Below, in pieces: positions 19,050 to 28,334 of a stretch of 64,000 bases of DNA; position 1 is the stretch's first letter, and each line of letters opens with the position of its first letter. Under the pieces are notes generated by a model. The model saw only the letters and a program-made list of their open reading frames with translations, was not told where the DNA came from and made no database searches. The position numbers were made by a program, and so were the translations under genes. Source of the stretch: an uncultured Bryobacterales bacterium (lineage in GTDB: Bacteria; Acidobacteriota; Terriglobia; Bryobacterales; UBA6623); contig OX638379.1 in the NCBI GenBank assembly GCA_951813605.1, forward strand, positions 1,436,471 through 1,500,470, read 5' to 3'.

Positions 19050-19144
19050 CCGCTGCACAATGGACCCTGCCTCTCAACTGTTCTTCGGTCGTCGCTGGTT
19101 AGCTACGACTCCGCGGGGCCTACCGAGAGCCGTCGGAGTCCCAC

Positions 19145-19187
19145 AAAGCCCCGCATCGTGCCTGTTTCTGCCTGGCCGGGGTTTTTT
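19145..19187 (+). terminator. Probable rho-independent terminator
   Basis: CCCCG (19149-19153) pairs with CGGGG (19077+100, that is 19177-19181) and is followed by six T residues. The stem can be lengthened by AAAG against the first T residues and by an inner GCC/GGC pairing. It lies about 100 bases after the DUF1501 stop and would end the PSD1-DUF1501 transcript. The loop is large, so the call is moderate. Confidence 0.4.
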
Positions 19188-19481
19188 CGGGCACTTACGT
19201 CTGCTCCCGCGCAATTGCGGTCGACAAGCCTCTGAGAATATCCTGATCCAGAATCTAGTGCCTCAAACCGCGGACCCCGTCTGCGGATCTGCGAGGTGGA
19301 CGCCTCAGGGCAAGGCGCCGTGTCGAGACTCTTATAGACTTCCAAAACCGGCAGCGCTGGGACAAACCCGTTAGGAACGTCATCGTGGCAGCTGCCCCAG
19401 ACCCGATAGACTTTGCGGGTTCGTCTCCTGAATAAGAACTGATTCCCGTGAAAAAGGGTCTCCTGTCCTAGAAACAATGCC

Positions 19482-19634
19482 TTAGCCTGCAGACAATTCG
19501 CCGCCGCCGGCGACCCTCTGGCTGATCACCTCTAATTCATCAGCCCACTGAGACGAGTTGGACTGTCCGAGCAACATTCCAGAGGCCGCTACCGCCGTCA
19601 GGATCACGGCTGTTACTAGATTGCGATTCGACAT
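19482..19634 (-). CDS. Very small secreted or membrane-anchored protein (50 aa)
   Basis: Reading the reverse strand from the ATG at 19634 gives a 50-residue protein. It has a basic start (MSNRNLVTAV), a hydrophobic Ala/Leu/Val core to about residue 23 ending MLLGQ, then a short polar tail with WADELEVISQRVAGGG and a Gly/Ala end before TAA. A GGAG ribosome site lies 6 bases before the ATG. The core reads as a signal peptide, perhaps cleaved after LLGQ, leaving a mature peptide of about 26 residues. I do not recognise a family. It is isolated, with no gene within 400 bases on either side. It is too short for usual ORF cut-offs and easily missed. Confidence 0.55.
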   Translation of the reverse strand: MSNRNLVTAVILTAVAASGMLLGQSNSSQWADELEVISQRVAGGGELSAG

Positions 19635-20069
19635 TCAGTCTCCGTGCAAGACAGCAGAGTGAGCTAGTCTAGTTGCCAGGTTGCTCTCATTCACACTTGG
19701 CGAAATGCCCGAGTTCCCGAACGTTCATCTACCCGCGGCACGGCCAGCATCTGGATTCGCCTTGCCAAGACTCTCGGCCGACAAGAGATCGTAGCTATTG
19801 TTCGCGGCCTCGGATATCTTGCGACGCCGCCCGAATCTCGCTGTCAGCCACAACGGGATCGCGAGTTGGTGCGCGTCGAAAAACGCGACGTGGTGTCGGT
19901 CGCCCAAGCCGGTTGAGATGGTAGCGACGACCTGCCTTTTCGCGAACACGTCGTGTTGCGGACGAGTCGACGCGTCGATTGAAGTTCGGCAATTTGGGTT
20001 AGCTGCTGGAGATTCGAAGGAACTTGCTCGGCCCCGAGGTTCGAGTTGGGAACTGGGGCGGCAGACGAC
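19635..20069 (+). other. Non-coding stretch with a possible response-regulator remnant
   Basis: No intact gene is present. At 19742-19840 the forward strand reads SIWIRLAKTLGRQEIVAIVRGLGYLATPP, which resembles the C-terminal recognition helix and RGxGY wing of OmpR-type regulators. No receiver domain, start codon or ribosome site accompanies it, so it is at most a fragment. Confidence 0.2.
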
Positions 20070-22013
20070 TCATCGCGCGTCTGTCTTCGGGCCCCGGCGC
20101 AATTCCTGCGACCTCGCGAGAGCTGTCCTCGCTTCCTCGAGCCTGTTCAACTTTCGATAGAGCAGGTACAGCTGGTAGTGCACGCTTCCGTCCGAATCGC
20201 CCTTGACCCCCAGCGTCAAGTGTTTGAGAGCCATTGCGTCATTCCCAGCCATGCGGAACACCTTTCCCATTGCTATATGCGCTTGGGCTAAGTCCGGGCG
20301 GAGCGAGAGGCCCTTTTGGATCGAGTCGATCGCTTCGTCGGTCCGTCCGATTTGAGCAAGGCACTCGCCTCTCAAGATGTGGGCTTCGGCATTTGAAGCG
20401 TCCAATTCAGTGACGCGAGCAAACGCTTCAGCAGCTCGGCCGAATTCCATCATGCGGTGTAGCGCGCTGGCTACCAAGTAGTGGTAAGTGGCATCGTCGG
20501 GTGACAGTTCCGTCGCGAGTTCGTATTCCTCAAGCGCCCTCTCAAATCGTCTTTGCGCCATGTACGAGTCCCCGAGCACTTGGTGCGCACGAGGTGAATC
20601 TGGGTCGGCTCGCACCATTCGCTCGAGATACTTGATGCCAGCTAGCTTGTAGCTCGTCCCCAGAAGATAGACCTCCTCGGCCGTTTCTGGTTCACGGCTG
20701 CGAAAGAGCTCGAACATCTTCTCAAACCGCCCCGCGCGCACAAGCGATCGGAGGAATGCGATAAGCGCCTCTGCGCCCAGCGCATGCGACGAGACCAGGG
20801 GCTGCAGAGTGTCGAGTCCCTGCTCGTACCGCTTGCGTTGCAGCAGGTGTAGTCCGAACTGCTCTGTGGGCGGGTACTCGTTCTGCGTTCTCAGGGACTC
20901 TAGAGCCGCATTCCGGAAGCCTATTGCCGTCTTCAACCAAGCCTGATTCGAATTCGCGCCGTCCCGCTGCGGTTCCAGATGGCTCAATAGGTATGCCATC
21001 CCGAAAGATTTCTCGCCCTCCAACAGTGTTGCCCTGAGGTCCGCCGCGACGTCCGGCGGAATCTCGATGGGCAAATCCGGTAGAGGTTCAAAGAACTCAG
21101 GCCGGATTTCCATGGCCTCGTTCAACAGCCGAACGCAAGCCTCTGTGTCCGCCTCGTGCAATTCCGCCAACGCGAGCCAGAAACGACCTTCGTAGCTATA
21201 GGGATCGTGCTTGAGTTCCGATTGCAGGGAGGACACCGCCTCATTCCACTGGCCGTCAGCCATTTGGAGTCTGGCGTATGCGACCCGTGGGCCCAGCGTG
21301 CCCACGCCCTGCGCGAACGCGTCGTTGTAGGAATTCAACGCAGCCGCCCTCCACTGCGGATCGCCGGCGTCCCGCTCTGCCGCTACCAAGTGCTCGTATC
21401 CGCTTCCGGAGTGCCCTTTTAGGCTTTCCGTTACTCGCAGGCTTAGTTCCAAGTAAGCGCTGCCTAAACCGTATAAAGCCTCCGAGTCCTGCGGATTCCG
21501 TTGCAGCAACTGGCCGAATTCCTCGGCAACTCGATCGAGTCGATCCAAGCCGGCTAGCGCCGCAATCAACAGCTCCCGAGACTCCCGCACATCAGGCTCG
21601 AGTCGAACGGCCTGTTCCGCGAATTGCGTGGCTTCCGCATAGTTCCGCTGCTGGAAGCGCATCTGGGCCAAGGAAATATTCGGCAGGAATAGGCCTTCGT
21701 CTAGCTCAAGGGCGTTCTTAAAGGACTCTTCTGCACAGGGAATCTTTTGCTGGAGCAAGCAGGCCAGGCCGAGGTTACTGTGCAGCTGGGCCATGTCCGG
21801 CACGTGTTCCACCAGCCGCTGGTATGCGACCTCGGCGGCCGCGTAGTCTTGCCGCTGCATTGCCCGCGCCGCGAGATCCGCCAATTCCGCAGGCGACTGC
21901 GCCGGTGCTAGCCCTGCAAGGAGCAAAGCGATTGCAGTTGCTTTGATAGCCAAAGCTACTCCACTAGCCTCCCTGCCGGCGCGCGAAGCAGAGGGGCGCT
22001 TGAAGCAGTCCAT
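20070..22013 (-). CDS. Exported tetratricopeptide-repeat protein
   Basis: This protein of about 647 residues is made almost entirely of TPR repeats, which form helical protein-interaction scaffolds. Examples are AEVAYQRLVEHVPDMAQLHSNLGLA near the N-terminus, EEYELATELSPDDATYHYLVASALH and AFARVTELDASNAEAHILRGECLA near the C-terminus. From the ATG at 22013 there is a signal peptide (basic start, core AIKATAIALLLAGLAPAQS), so it acts in the envelope. A longer in-frame start at 22187 would overlap the neighbouring gene and spoil the signal peptide. It lies 49 bases downstream of the second TPR gene and probably in one operon with it and the receptor. Confidence 0.88.
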   Translation of the reverse strand: MDCFKRPSASRAGREASGVALAIKATAIALLLAGLAPAQSPAELADLAARAMQRQDYAAAEVAYQRLVEHVPDMAQLHSNLGLACLLQQKIPCAEESFKNALELDEGLFLPNISLAQMRFQQRNYAEATQFAEQAVRLEPDVRESRELLIAALAGLDRLDRVAEEFGQLLQRNPQDSEALYGLGSAYLELSLRVTESLKGHSGSGYEHLVAAERDAGDPQWRAAALNSYNDAFAQGVGTLGPRVAYARLQMADGQWNEAVSSLQSELKHDPYSYEGRFWLALAELHEADTEACVRLLNEAMEIRPEFFEPLPDLPIEIPPDVAADLRATLLEGEKSFGMAYLLSHLEPQRDGANSNQAWLKTAIGFRNAALESLRTQNEYPPTEQFGLHLLQRKRYEQGLDTLQPLVSSHALGAEALIAFLRSLVRAGRFEKMFELFRSREPETAEEVYLLGTSYKLAGIKYLERMVRADPDSPRAHQVLGDSYMAQRRFERALEEYELATELSPDDATYHYLVASALHRMMEFGRAAEAFARVTELDASNAEAHILRGECLAQIGRTDEAIDSIQKGLSLRPDLAQAHIAMGKVFRMAGNDAMALKHLTLGVKGDSDGSVHYQLYLLYRKLNRLEEARTALARSQELRRGPKTDAR

Positions 22014-22062
22014 GGTCGCGATGACGATCCGCGCTCCTATGCTCCCAGGCTGCGCCCACACA

Positions 22063-22902
22063 TCAGCCTCCGCCGACCGCATTCTCCAGCACGCCTCGGA
22101 TCTCCTTGAGCTTCGGGTTGTCCGGATCCAACTCGATCGCTCGCTTGATGGCCTCCATTGCCTCGTCAAGTTTCCCTTGGTGCCCACAGGCGATCGCGAG
22201 GCCCTCGTAGGCGATTGGCTCTTCTGGGGCGATTTCCCTCAACTCCCTGAAGACAGCTTCGGCAGCTTCGAATTCGTACGCCTGCAATGCCTCTTCGCCC
22301 TGCCGCTGCAGAATTGTTCTCTGAATCGCCTTCTCACTGTCGGGGAATCTCTCCGGATTGTGCTCTTGAGCCAGCCGCGCCGCCGCCAGTGCCTTCTCGA
22401 GGTCGTGAAGGCCCGCGTATGCCCGTGCCAACGCGTCGTGCAGGACTGCGTCTTCCGGATAGTGCCCGACCAGAGTTTCGAGTCCTTCGACAGCGTCCTC
22501 AAATCTCCCCGCATCCATCTCCTTGAGCGCCTTGCGTTCCAGGCGCTCGAATTCTCCGGTTTTCAGGAATGTGCGTTGCAGCGAAGTGTCCACGCCCGCT
22601 GCCACGACCCGCTTCATCGGGATGTATCCTTTCAACTGCGCCTCGAAAATGTACTTTCCGGGAAGGAGCTGAGGATATTCGACTATGCCGTCGTCGCCAG
22701 ATTTCCGGTAGAGCGGCTCCATTCCCACCAAATCGTCTTGGTCAATCGCCACAAGGCGCGATTCCACTCCATTGAGCGGCTTGCCGTTCTTGTCTGCAAA
22801 GGTGCATATGAATCGATCAGCGCCGGACAGGAGAGTCGGTACTATCGCGCACGCACTAGCGAGGATGCGAATTGCTCGCCTGCGCCTTTGTTGAATCGTC
22901 AT
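22063..22902 (-). CDS. Exported protein with carboxypeptidase-regulatory-like domain and TPRs
   Basis: This 279-residue protein has an N-terminal signal (residues 1-27, basic then hydrophobic). A small beta domain follows at about residues 28-112 (FADKNGKPLNGVESRLVAI, GIVEYPQLLPGKYIFEAQLKGY), of the carboxypeptidase-regulatory or bacterial Ig-like type. TPR repeats follow (DAVEGLETLVGHYPEDAVLHDALARAY, EAMEAIKRAIELDPDNPKL). It lies between a TonB-type receptor and a larger TPR protein, all reading left, with gaps of about 118 and 49 bases. An accessory role for the receptor is an inference from order only. Confidence 0.82.
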   Translation of the reverse strand: MTIQQRRRRAIRILASACAIVPTLLSGADRFICTFADKNGKPLNGVESRLVAIDQDDLVGMEPLYRKSGDDGIVEYPQLLPGKYIFEAQLKGYIPMKRVVAAGVDTSLQRTFLKTGEFERLERKALKEMDAGRFEDAVEGLETLVGHYPEDAVLHDALARAYAGLHDLEKALAAARLAQEHNPERFPDSEKAIQRTILQRQGEEALQAYEFEAAEAVFRELREIAPEEPIAYEGLAIACGHQGKLDEAMEAIKRAIELDPDNPKLKEIRGVLENAVGGG

Positions 22903-23020
22903 TCTGACCCCCCGCCCGGCCTAGTCGTGCCAGCTAGACCGTCACGCGGAGACATCTGCGGCTCGCCCGCACGACTGCTGCCGGGCGGCTTGCACCGGTC
23001 CACAAACCAACCTCGGACGA

Positions 23021-26000
23021 TCAGAAGTTGATCTTCAGAGCCAGAGTTATGTTCCGGGGCTGGTTCGCCTGGCCGCTCACGCGCCCGAAACTCTGCGGAC
23101 TGTTGATATTCGATGCAACGTTCTGGAACACCACCTGATTAAACAAGTTGAAGAACTGGAACCTGACCTCGACATTGAAAGCTTCGCTGATCGACGGGAC
23201 GTACGTGCGTTTCGAGAAGGATACGTCGGTGCCGTAGTACGAGAACCCACGCAGGTTAGGCTCGACCCGCCCCACATCGCCGAAGGTGAATTGGGCAGGT
23301 ACGGAGAAGGCGTCTCGGTTGAGGAACAAGTCCCTAGCTGGATCCAAGGCGCCCTTGCTAACGCCGGTCCTGCGATCCACTCCTGGAACGCGGTTAGGGC
23401 GGTTCTGCCCCCCTGCACCTGCGTTGAAGATCGGCAGAGACGGGCCGCCTCGTATGCGCAGAGGAGGTCCGCTCTCGTAGAAGAAGGTCGAGCCGACCTC
23501 CCACCCCCGGAGCAGCTTTCTTGCCGCGCCGGACATGCCCTGTCTTGCTAGCGGCAATTCGTAGATCCAGTTGGCGACCAACGTGTGCGTGCGGTCAATC
23601 GGAGAGATCGATTTTTCCAGGAAGCCCCGCTCCGCGTCAAGCGGATTGGGGTCTTGAATCGACCAGGCGTTCGCGTTGATGTCGCTGATGTTCTTCGACA
23701 TCGTGTAGGTAGCGAGAAAGCCGAGCCCCCTGGAGAAGCGCTTGTCGAGCTTGGCCTGCATGGAATGGTAGGTGCTGTTGCCGACGGGATGAGCCTTCAC
23801 CGCGATCCGGTTGTATTGCGGGTACGGCCTGACGGCCTGCGCCACAGACCCCTTGAAGCCCGGATAGGGGGTGGTCACTCCTTGCGCGACTGCCCCGGGG
23901 TCATCGTGAGGCCGTTGGAGCAAGGCGCCCCAAGCGAGGTAGCTGCTCGGCACTTGGTTTAGGTTGAGCAGGTTCGAGGGCCAGCGCGCGCCACGAACTC
24001 CCACATAGGCCACGTCCACAACGATGCCGGCGAACAGTTCGCGCTGGACGTTGAGGTTCCAATTGATCGTGTACGGCGCGCGGGCCCCGTCCGGGTTGAC
24101 CCACTCGGCAAGGCCACCGACCGAGATTCCCGGATCTATGTTGGGAAGAGTCCCCGTGAAGGCTGGAAAGCCGGAGCTCAACCGGAACGCGGGAGTCACG
24201 CCGTTGTCGAGCGAACTTGGCGAGTCGAACGCGACGTAGCCGTTCTTGAGTTCCGGCTGTCCGACGACCACACCGCTGTTGTTGAAGTTGCTCTGGGTGT
24301 AGATCACGCCAGTTCCGGCACGGATAACTGTCTTGTCGTTTACCGAATAAGCCATGCCCAGCCTCGGTCCCCAGTTGCTCATGTCCACACCAGGCACGAT
24401 CCCTTCGTTGCCGAAAATGTATGCCGCCGGGAGACCGCCAGCGGCCGGATTCGCCATTCCGAGATTGATCGCAGACATCACGTCGTTGCTTTCCTCTACC
24501 GGCTGCGAGACCTCGTAACGCAATCCCAAGCTCGCAGTCAGCTTCGGCGTGATCTGGATCTTGTCCTCGACGAAGAATGCTAGGTAGCTGCCTTCGTAGA
24601 AGCCCGTGATTGGCCCGACCAAGCGCCTCCCAGCGAAGACATCGCCCTGCAGCATGCTGGCGAGAGCGTCGCCCCATTGATTGAAATTCGGGGAGTTGGG
24701 CTGGCTGCTGGAGCTGCGGTCAAACTGGAACCTGCCAGCCTCCCACGCATTAACCCTGCGTTCGTTGGTCTGCGTCCAGACCTCGCCGCCAAACATGATC
24801 TGGTGCTTGCCCTTGGTCCATGTGGCCGTGTCGGAGACGATCGTCGTCGGGTTGATGCGAAACTCGGGCCCGGCACCGGAGTTTCCCATCGCAAGGTAGC
24901 CCGGGATCACGAACTGCGGCAGAACCTCCAAGTGGTCGGGCAGCCCAGGCACGCCCAAGATGTTGCCCGCGTGCAGCACGTTTCCAGTCCTCGGGATGCG
25001 GAAGTTCGAATAGCCCCAGGAAAGATGGTTCAGGAAGGTCGGGCTGGCCACCCAGTCGTAATTCACGCGCAGGGCCCATGTCTGCGTAGGCGTGCGAATC
25101 CCAGTGTCGAGCGGATGGTCGCCCCACGCCGAGTAGCGGAAAATCCTCAGCGTTGACCACCACCAACTGCCGCTCAGGCGGTGGTTATCTGACAAGGCGT
25201 GATCAAACTTCAGCGCCATCGAATCATCGTCCGTCGGATTGGACGACCGGTTAACCCAGTTGAGGACGATGCCCTGATGGTCGGGCTGGGGGAGCATCGA
25301 CATTACTTGGGAAGCGATCGGATCGACCCGGCTGGCAGGGACCAAATTGTTCGCGAATCGGTCGCGGACAAAGTTTCCGGCTCCGTCAGGGCGCGTGGAG
25401 GCCCCGTCGAAGACCGGAAGCACCGTGCCGCTTGGATCCCTCAGTTCGCCGAAGTCCCCTTGGCGGAACTGCGTGCTCGGAATTGTCAGCAGTCCGAGGG
25501 TCCCAGTTCCGCCCCTCCGCTTGAAGCCCTGCCACGAATAGTGGAAGAAGGACTTGTTCTTGACGATGGGACCGCCAAAATTGCCCCCGTACTCGTTCTG
25601 GCGGACGACCGGTCTCTTCGAGTTGAAGAATCCGCTGGAGTCTAGCTTGTCGTTCCGAAGGAACCAGAATGCGTTGCCGTGGAACTGGTTGGTGCCGGAT
25701 CGGAGCGTGTAGTTCGTGATGCCGATCCCGCGGCCGAGGTTGGCTGGATACATCGTCGTGCTGACTTTGAACTCTTGGACCGATTCAAATGGAGGTCCCA
25801 TCCTGTCCGTCAGACCAGGGGATTCGAGGAGGTTAAACGGGACGCCGTCGATGATCGCTTGGCTGGTGAATTGCGGCGCGCCCAGAATATGGCGGTTCCA
25901 GCCGCGGCCGCCGCTGACGCCCGGCGTCAGGAAGGTGAACTGCCCGATCTCGCGGCGGCCGGAGGCACCGGCGCCTGTCGACTTTCCGCTGAGGCCCAGC

Positions 26001-26449
26001 GGTAGATCGATCATGAGCTTGCGTTCCATGACCGTGCTCAGTTCCGCGTTGTCGGTCCGCAGCAGGGGAACTGCCGTGGATTCGACGGTCACGCTCTCCG
26101 TGACTTCGCCGACCTCCAGCACGACGTTCACCGCAGTCGCCGTCGCGGTGCTGACGGTAACGGGTTCGCGCACGAATCGCTTGAACCCTTCGAGCACGAC
26201 CTCGACGCGGTAGGTGCCGACCGGCACGTTGCCAAGGACGTAAATGCCAGACAGGGTAGTGACGGTCTGAAGCGTCTGCCCTGTTTCCAGATTCATAGCC
26301 TGGACGTCGGCCCCTGCGATCACCGCGCCGCTGGGGTCCTGAACCACTCCCCGGACGCTGGCGGTTTGTTGAGCCAAGCCGTCAGTGGCCAGCACGCCGA
26401 AGAGACAGACTAAGCCAAGTGTGATTAGAGTGAAGCCATTTGAGCGCAT
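23021..26449 (-). CDS. TonB-dependent/Oar-like receptor with carboxypeptidase-regulatory-like domain (1)
   Basis: This is a 1142-residue outer-membrane protein of the kind expanded in Acidobacteriota. It has a signal peptide (residues 1-27, ending DGLAQQ), then a carboxypeptidase-regulatory-like beta domain at about 28-115 (SVRGVVQDPSGAVIAGADVQA, VPVGTYRVEVVLEGFKRF). A plug-like segment follows (QAIIDGVPFNLLESPG, TMYPANLGRGIG, LRSGTNQFHGNAFWFLRNDKL), then a long barrel ending in LALKINF with terminal Phe, a typical barrel-insertion signal. A strong ribosome site (GGGAGGGA) precedes the ATG. It probably transports or binds large organic substrates; no ligand can be inferred. Confidence 0.92.
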   Translation of the reverse strand: MRSNGFTLITLGLVCLFGVLATDGLAQQTASVRGVVQDPSGAVIAGADVQAMNLETGQTLQTVTTLSGIYVLGNVPVGTYRVEVVLEGFKRFVREPVTVSTATATAVNVVLEVGEVTESVTVESTAVPLLRTDNAELSTVMERKLMIDLPLGLSGKSTGAGASGRREIGQFTFLTPGVSGGRGWNRHILGAPQFTSQAIIDGVPFNLLESPGLTDRMGPPFESVQEFKVSTTMYPANLGRGIGITNYTLRSGTNQFHGNAFWFLRNDKLDSSGFFNSKRPVVRQNEYGGNFGGPIVKNKSFFHYSWQGFKRRGGTGTLGLLTIPSTQFRQGDFGELRDPSGTVLPVFDGASTRPDGAGNFVRDRFANNLVPASRVDPIASQVMSMLPQPDHQGIVLNWVNRSSNPTDDDSMALKFDHALSDNHRLSGSWWWSTLRIFRYSAWGDHPLDTGIRTPTQTWALRVNYDWVASPTFLNHLSWGYSNFRIPRTGNVLHAGNILGVPGLPDHLEVLPQFVIPGYLAMGNSGAGPEFRINPTTIVSDTATWTKGKHQIMFGGEVWTQTNERRVNAWEAGRFQFDRSSSSQPNSPNFNQWGDALASMLQGDVFAGRRLVGPITGFYEGSYLAFFVEDKIQITPKLTASLGLRYEVSQPVEESNDVMSAINLGMANPAAGGLPAAYIFGNEGIVPGVDMSNWGPRLGMAYSVNDKTVIRAGTGVIYTQSNFNNSGVVVGQPELKNGYVAFDSPSSLDNGVTPAFRLSSGFPAFTGTLPNIDPGISVGGLAEWVNPDGARAPYTINWNLNVQRELFAGIVVDVAYVGVRGARWPSNLLNLNQVPSSYLAWGALLQRPHDDPGAVAQGVTTPYPGFKGSVAQAVRPYPQYNRIAVKAHPVGNSTYHSMQAKLDKRFSRGLGFLATYTMSKNISDINANAWSIQDPNPLDAERGFLEKSISPIDRTHTLVANWIYELPLARQGMSGAARKLLRGWEVGSTFFYESGPPLRIRGGPSLPIFNAGAGGQNRPNRVPGVDRRTGVSKGALDPARDLFLNRDAFSVPAQFTFGDVGRVEPNLRGFSYYGTDVSFSKRTYVPSISEAFNVEVRFQFFNLFNQVVFQNVASNINSPQSFGRVSGQANQPRNITLALKINF

Positions 26450-26736
26450 GTTCCCTCCCGGATTCCAGTGCCAGCCGGACCGTGGAACCCTCGACCTGTG
26501 GGTCGCTACCGAGTGAATCGAACCGGTATGAATGGTCGCGGGAACCGCCCGGATGGCGGAATCATATCACAGAAATCGATTCGGCGAGGCCATTGGCTGC
26601 GACCCTTAAGCCGCGGTTAAGTAAGTGGTCACATAGACTATAAACTACTTGTTTTCAAATAGATATAACAGGACATCGCGCCTTAGGCGATCTCACCTCG
26701 TGAATCTAGATTCGCGCCGAGGCACTAGGAGGCTGC

Positions 26737-27000
26737 ATGCCCATTGATCTCACAGCGAAAATCACTTTCGGCGTCATCGCCGCAAGGCTGACCGGCACCG
26801 GCGGTATGGCGCTGGTCGCCCAGCTCGTCCGATTCCTGGGCTTGGCCGAAGTTTTGGTCCGATGGGCCCGAGGAAATCAGGCCGCAGCTCAGGATTCCGA
26901 ATGCGCCGGCACACGGTGCAACGCCAAGCCGCGTTCGAGTTCCGATCCTAGATTTGAAACGGCAAGAGGAGAGCTTCCGGCGGTCCATGCAAGAATATGA
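26737..27000 (+). pseudogene. Possible transposase N-terminal fragment
   Basis: This is an 87-residue open frame with an excellent ribosome site (AGGAGG, five bases before the ATG). Residues 1-45 (LTGTGGMALVAQLVRFLGLAEVL) resemble the N-terminus of IS1380-type transposases, which begin with a TGxxGLxLxxxxLxxLGL pattern. The rest of the frame is not transposase-like, and no DDE region follows before the tRNA gene, so it is a truncated or frameshifted remnant. It could instead be a small unrelated protein. Confidence 0.3.
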
Positions 27001-27010
27001 CTCAAGGCAC

Positions 27011-27087
27011 GGGCCCGTAGCTCAGCTGGATAGAGCGGCCGCCTCCTAAGCGGCAGGCCGGGGGTTCGAATCCCTCCGGGCCCGCCA
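27011..27087 (+). tRNA. tRNA-Arg (anticodon CCT)
   Basis: The full cloverleaf is readable. The acceptor GGGCCCG pairs with CGGGCCC, the D stem is GCTC/GAGC, the anticodon stem GCCGC/GCGGC encloses loop CTCCTAA with anticodon CCT, and the T stem GGGGG/CCCTC with one wobble carries the TTCGAAT loop. Discriminator G and an encoded CCA follow. It decodes AGG. The IS481-type element begins about 19 bases after the CCA. Confidence 0.95.
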
Positions 27088-27103
27088 TAATCGTGCGGGT
27101 CCG

Positions 27104-27140
27104 TTCCGGAGACATGGTTTACAGTTTATTCGGGAGACAT
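27104..27140 (+). repeat. Left end repeats of the IS481-type element
   Basis: TTCCGGAGACAT at 27104-27115 is the exact inverted copy of ATGTCTCCGGAA at 28275-28286. A second, imperfect copy CGGGAGACAT lies at 27131-27140. The doubled repeat probably forms two transposase-binding sites. Confidence 0.7.
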
Positions 27141-28241
27141 AGTTAACACTTTCTCCGGCACGAACGGACTGGGGGCGGGTTCTACGCGTCCCTCCTCCTG
27201 ATCGAAGAATCCTAGATCGAAATCCAGGAAGCTGACCAGCCAGATTCGTTCCTCGAGCTCGCGGATGCCCACGGTCTGGCCGGCGAAAACCTGGCTGAGG
27301 TTGATTTTGCGTTGGTCGATGCAGAGGCGACCGCAGCGGGTCACGCGCACCCTGCGGTCGTGATCGGGGTCCTGGCGGGGCCGCTGGTGGTTGCAAGCCG
27401 CGGTGCAGCGTTCGAAGCGCTCCTGCTGCTGCAGGAAGTTGCACGCGGCGGGTCGGGTGGCCTCTTGCTTGAGCGTCAGATGCAGCCGCTCGTGGCGGGC
27501 GTTTTGCTGCGGGCAGCCGGGCTGGATGCGCTGGATCTTGATGCCGAGGCGCAGCCACCACACGGCGAGCTTGGAGAGCCCGAACGGGGCGTTGGGCGAG
27601 GCCAAGGTACCGCCGTTGTCGGTGCGGATGGCCGCCGGCAGGCGGCAGTCCCTGAACGCCTGCTCGCACACGGAAGAGGCAAACGCGGACTTGGTCGACG
27701 CGAGGCCTTTGCCGGCTAGCAGGTAGCGGGATCGATACTCGGAAATCGTCAAGGGATAGCAGTACCGGCGGTTGCCGAGCTTGCACTCGCCCTTGTAATC
27801 GGCGCACTACAGTCCATTGGGGGCGTGCGCGGCCCTGAGCGCGGTGCCCTGGCCCTTGTAACGGCGGCGTTGGCGCCGCTGGACCAGCCCGTTTCGATCC
27901 AGCGCCGCGTGGATCGTACTGACCGCGGGAGGCTGGATCATGGGAAGCTGGCGGATCAACTTGTCGCGGATCTTCGGCGCTCCCCAGGACGGAGGCGCCT
28001 TGTTGGTCCCCGGGATCGTGCGTTCGACCTGGTACGGCAGCTCGCTGGCATGCCGCTAAGGCCGTCGGCTGCGGTCGTTCAGCGCATCCAGGCCGCATTC
28101 CTTGCAGCGCTTGAATATCTTGTAGCCGGTAACCCGGGCGATGCCGAACTCCCGGCACAGCGGGGCCATTTTCGCACCTTCCAATAACCGGGCAATGAAT
28201 CGAAGTCGTGCATCCATGCGTTTACGCTCTTTCCACGGCAT
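27126..28241 (-). pseudogene. IS481-family DDE transposase with two in-frame TAG codons
   Basis: One continuous frame runs from the ATG at 28241 to a TAA at 27126, interrupted only by TAG at 28056-28058 and 27807-27809. The N-terminus (PWKERKRMDARLRFIARLLEG, FGIARVTGYKIFKR) is the helix-turn-helix of IS481 transposases. The catalytic triad is present: Asp in CADYKGE, Asp in IRTDNGG and Glu in ARHERLHLTLKQE. The second TAG stands where relatives have Trp before CADYKG. The first follows RSRRP, where relatives commonly have Tyr. Two point nonsense mutations without frameshifts indicate recent inactivation. Full-length relatives are about 370 residues, matching this frame. Confidence 0.85.
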
Positions 28242-28274
28242 CGGGGACCTCCCCCCATGCCAATTGTGAAACCC

Positions 28275-28307
28275 ATGTCTCCGGAATACTGCGTAAGCTA
28301 TGTCTCG
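28275..28307 (+). repeat. Right end repeats of the IS481-type element
   Basis: ATGTCTCCGGAA (28275-28286) and ATGTCTCG (28300-28307) mirror the doubled repeats of the left end. The outer copy probably marks the true right boundary near 28309. Confidence 0.65.
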
Positions 28308-28334
28308 CTAAGCAGATTCATGTGTCCGCTTCCC

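Larger units (their letters stand above)
27106..28309 (-). mobile_element. IS481-type insertion sequence, decayed
   Basis: The element of about 1.2 kb carries a single leftward DDE transposase gene with two nonsense codons. Both ends carry the same two-part repeat. At the left end, GGAGACAT (27108-27115) and GGGAGACAT (27132-27140) lie about 24 bases apart. At the right end, the reverse complement shows GCGAGACATAG (28307 side) followed by CCGGAGACATGGG (28284 side) with the same spacing. The outer boundaries are estimated from these repeats, and I saw no target-site duplication I can vouch for. The element inserted just downstream of the tRNA-Arg gene. Confidence 0.75.

Noticed and set aside
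27807..28058. In-frame TAG codons in the transposase read as recoded (pyrrolysine-like or suppressor) codons
   Set aside because: Both are best explained as point nonsense mutations in a dying insertion sequence. No other gene in the window uses in-frame TAG productively, and the IS110 remnant shows the same kind of damage.
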